This document shows positions 5,700 through 6,079 of a stretch of DNA of 6,079 bases, one piece after another. The notes below the pieces were generated by a model. The model worked only from the letters and a program-made list of their open reading frames with translations. It searched no databases and was not told the DNA's origin. Origin of the DNA: Elusimicrobiota bacterium (GTDB lineage Bacteria > Elusimicrobiota > Elusimicrobia > Elusimicrobiales > Elusimicrobiaceae). The stretch covers positions 1 to 6,079 of the forward strand of contig JAIRMX010000216.1 of NCBI GenBank assembly GCA_031258375.1. The letters are read 5' to 3'. The position numbers and the translations under genes were made by a program. Every line of letters begins with the position of its first letter. Position 1 is the first letter of the stretch.

Positions 5700-5727
5700 A
5701 TTATATCACTTTTTAGCCGGCCGTAAA
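5700..5727 (-). promoter_or_regulatory. Extended -10 promoter of the metallophosphoesterase gene
   Basis: On the minus strand TGATATAAT gives a perfect TATAAT (5705-5700) with the extended TG at 5708-5707. TTTACG (5727-5722), 16 bases upstream, matches the -35 consensus at four of six positions. The spacing to the start codon leaves a leader of about 17 bases with the ribosome site in it. Confidence 0.55.
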
Positions 5728-5861
5728 AACATTGCCTAAATACGACAAATACAAAGTATTGTGGGACAAAGAAATTATTTTGCGCCGCTGATAAAACAAC
5801 AAATACCGAACGATACCAATTCCGGCAAAGATTAAATCTTAATATAAAATTGCGCGGGGAA

Positions 5862-5936
5862 TCAATTCATTTTATAGAATTGGCCCGGATAGTGAGGCAC
5901 GCCGCCAGCCGCCATAATCAGTTTAATGTCATTGCC
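5862..5936 (-). pseudogene. Short coding-like remnant, family unknown
   Basis: On the minus strand 24 codons and a TGA stop read GNDIKLIMAAGGVP, then HYPGQFYKMN. The composition (mixed hydrophobic, Gly, Pro and aromatic residues, with GC-rich third positions such as CTG and GGC) looks more like true protein than chance. A TGA immediately precedes it, with no start codon or ribosome site, so if real it is the tail of a gene cut off near the adjacent insertion sequence. I cannot assign a family. Chance remains quite possible for so short a stretch. Confidence 0.28.
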
Positions 5937-5965
5937 TCAAGGTTTTTTCCTCTCCCTAGAGGGGA

Positions 5966-5991
5966 TGTGTAGTTCACTTAATTCGTTGACA
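5966..5991 (+). repeat. Terminus of the rve-type insertion sequence
   Basis: The segment begins TGTGTAGTTCAC, with a TGT end typical of IS481/IS3-like elements, and overlaps the last transposase codons (TGA at 5976-5974). The call as a terminus rests on its place directly after the transposase stop and on the related 26-base copy at 1058-1083. The other end of the element is outside the window, so the inverted repeat and target duplication cannot be tested. Confidence 0.45.
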
Positions 5992-6079
5992 GGTTTTACT
6001 ATATTCTAATGGCGTCTTATTTCCTATTGCTTGATGCGGCCTATGCTCATTATAATAAATTATATACTTCAACAATTCT
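5974..6079 (-). CDS. Transposase C-terminus, rve integrase core (IS481/IS3-like), partial
   Basis: The last 34 residues of a transposase enter from the right edge of the window and end at TGA. YNEHRPHQAIGNKTPLEY is the hallmark of the C-terminal part of DDE integrase-core (rve) transposases, where YN..RPHqaLg..TP.e follows the catalytic glutamate. The product cuts and joins DNA at the ends of its own element. IS481 and IS3 families share this tail, and only the missing upstream part would separate them. The 5' part lies outside the window, so it cannot be said whether the gene is intact. Confidence 0.85.
   Translation of the reverse strand, partial: ELLKYIIYYNEHRPHQAIGNKTPLEYSKTCQRIK

Noticed and set aside
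5714..5791. Short + strand frame reading KTLPKYDKYKVLWDKEIILR
   Set aside because: About two dozen codons between stops is expected by chance here, it lacks a start with ribosome site, and no family is recognised.
5893..5948. TGAGGCA/TGCCTCA stem followed by TTTTTT as a + strand terminator
   Set aside because: The loop is 33 bases, the T-run starts several bases after the stem, no + strand gene precedes it, and it overlaps a possible coding remnant.

Overview
The window is about 40% G+C by eye. It carries four intact genes of bacterial type separated by four gaps of roughly 300 to 450 bases that hold gene wreckage, insertion-sequence debris and structured DNA. Codon style, gene content and the number of decayed fragments would fit a host-associated or gut bacterium such as Elusimicrobiota/Endomicrobia. 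That placement is a guess from style; no marker gene here proves it.

Region by region. 1-62: too short to assign. 63-776 (-): a lipoate/octanoate protein transferase of the LipM/LplA fold. 777-1210: no intact gene. It holds a broken excisionase-like helix-turn-helix gene (814-994, -), a worn copy of an insertion-sequence end (1058-1083) and a short piece resembling an IS110 transposase (1090-1209, -) that abuts the start of the next gene. 1211-3559 (+): a complete PcrA/UvrD DNA helicase with its C-terminal Tudor-like domain. 3560-3887: a 52-codon remnant of the C-terminus of phosphoglucosamine mutase (GlmM), then a perfect 17-bp inverted repeat. 3888-4484 (-): a secreted protein of unknown function. 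4485-4935: a candidate unannotated structured RNA of about 296 nt on the + strand. It has a consensus -10 box, a 5' stem that starts at the predicted first base, a 10-bp stable hairpin, an 11-base loop-to-distal pairing and a 3' intrinsic terminator. 4936-5676 (-): a calcineurin-type metallophosphoesterase with its own extended -10 promoter. 5677-5973: a short coding remnant and hairpins. 5974-6079 (-): the C-terminus of an rve-type (IS481/IS3-like) transposase running off the window, with the element's end at 5966.

The four intact genes do not form an operon or a shared pathway: lipoylation, DNA repair/replication, an envelope protein and a phosphoesterase. Gene order looks like a core chromosome rearranged by insertion sequences and deletion. 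No defence island, CRISPR array, tRNA or rRNA was seen. The best candidate for something undescribed is the structured RNA region at 4513-4820.
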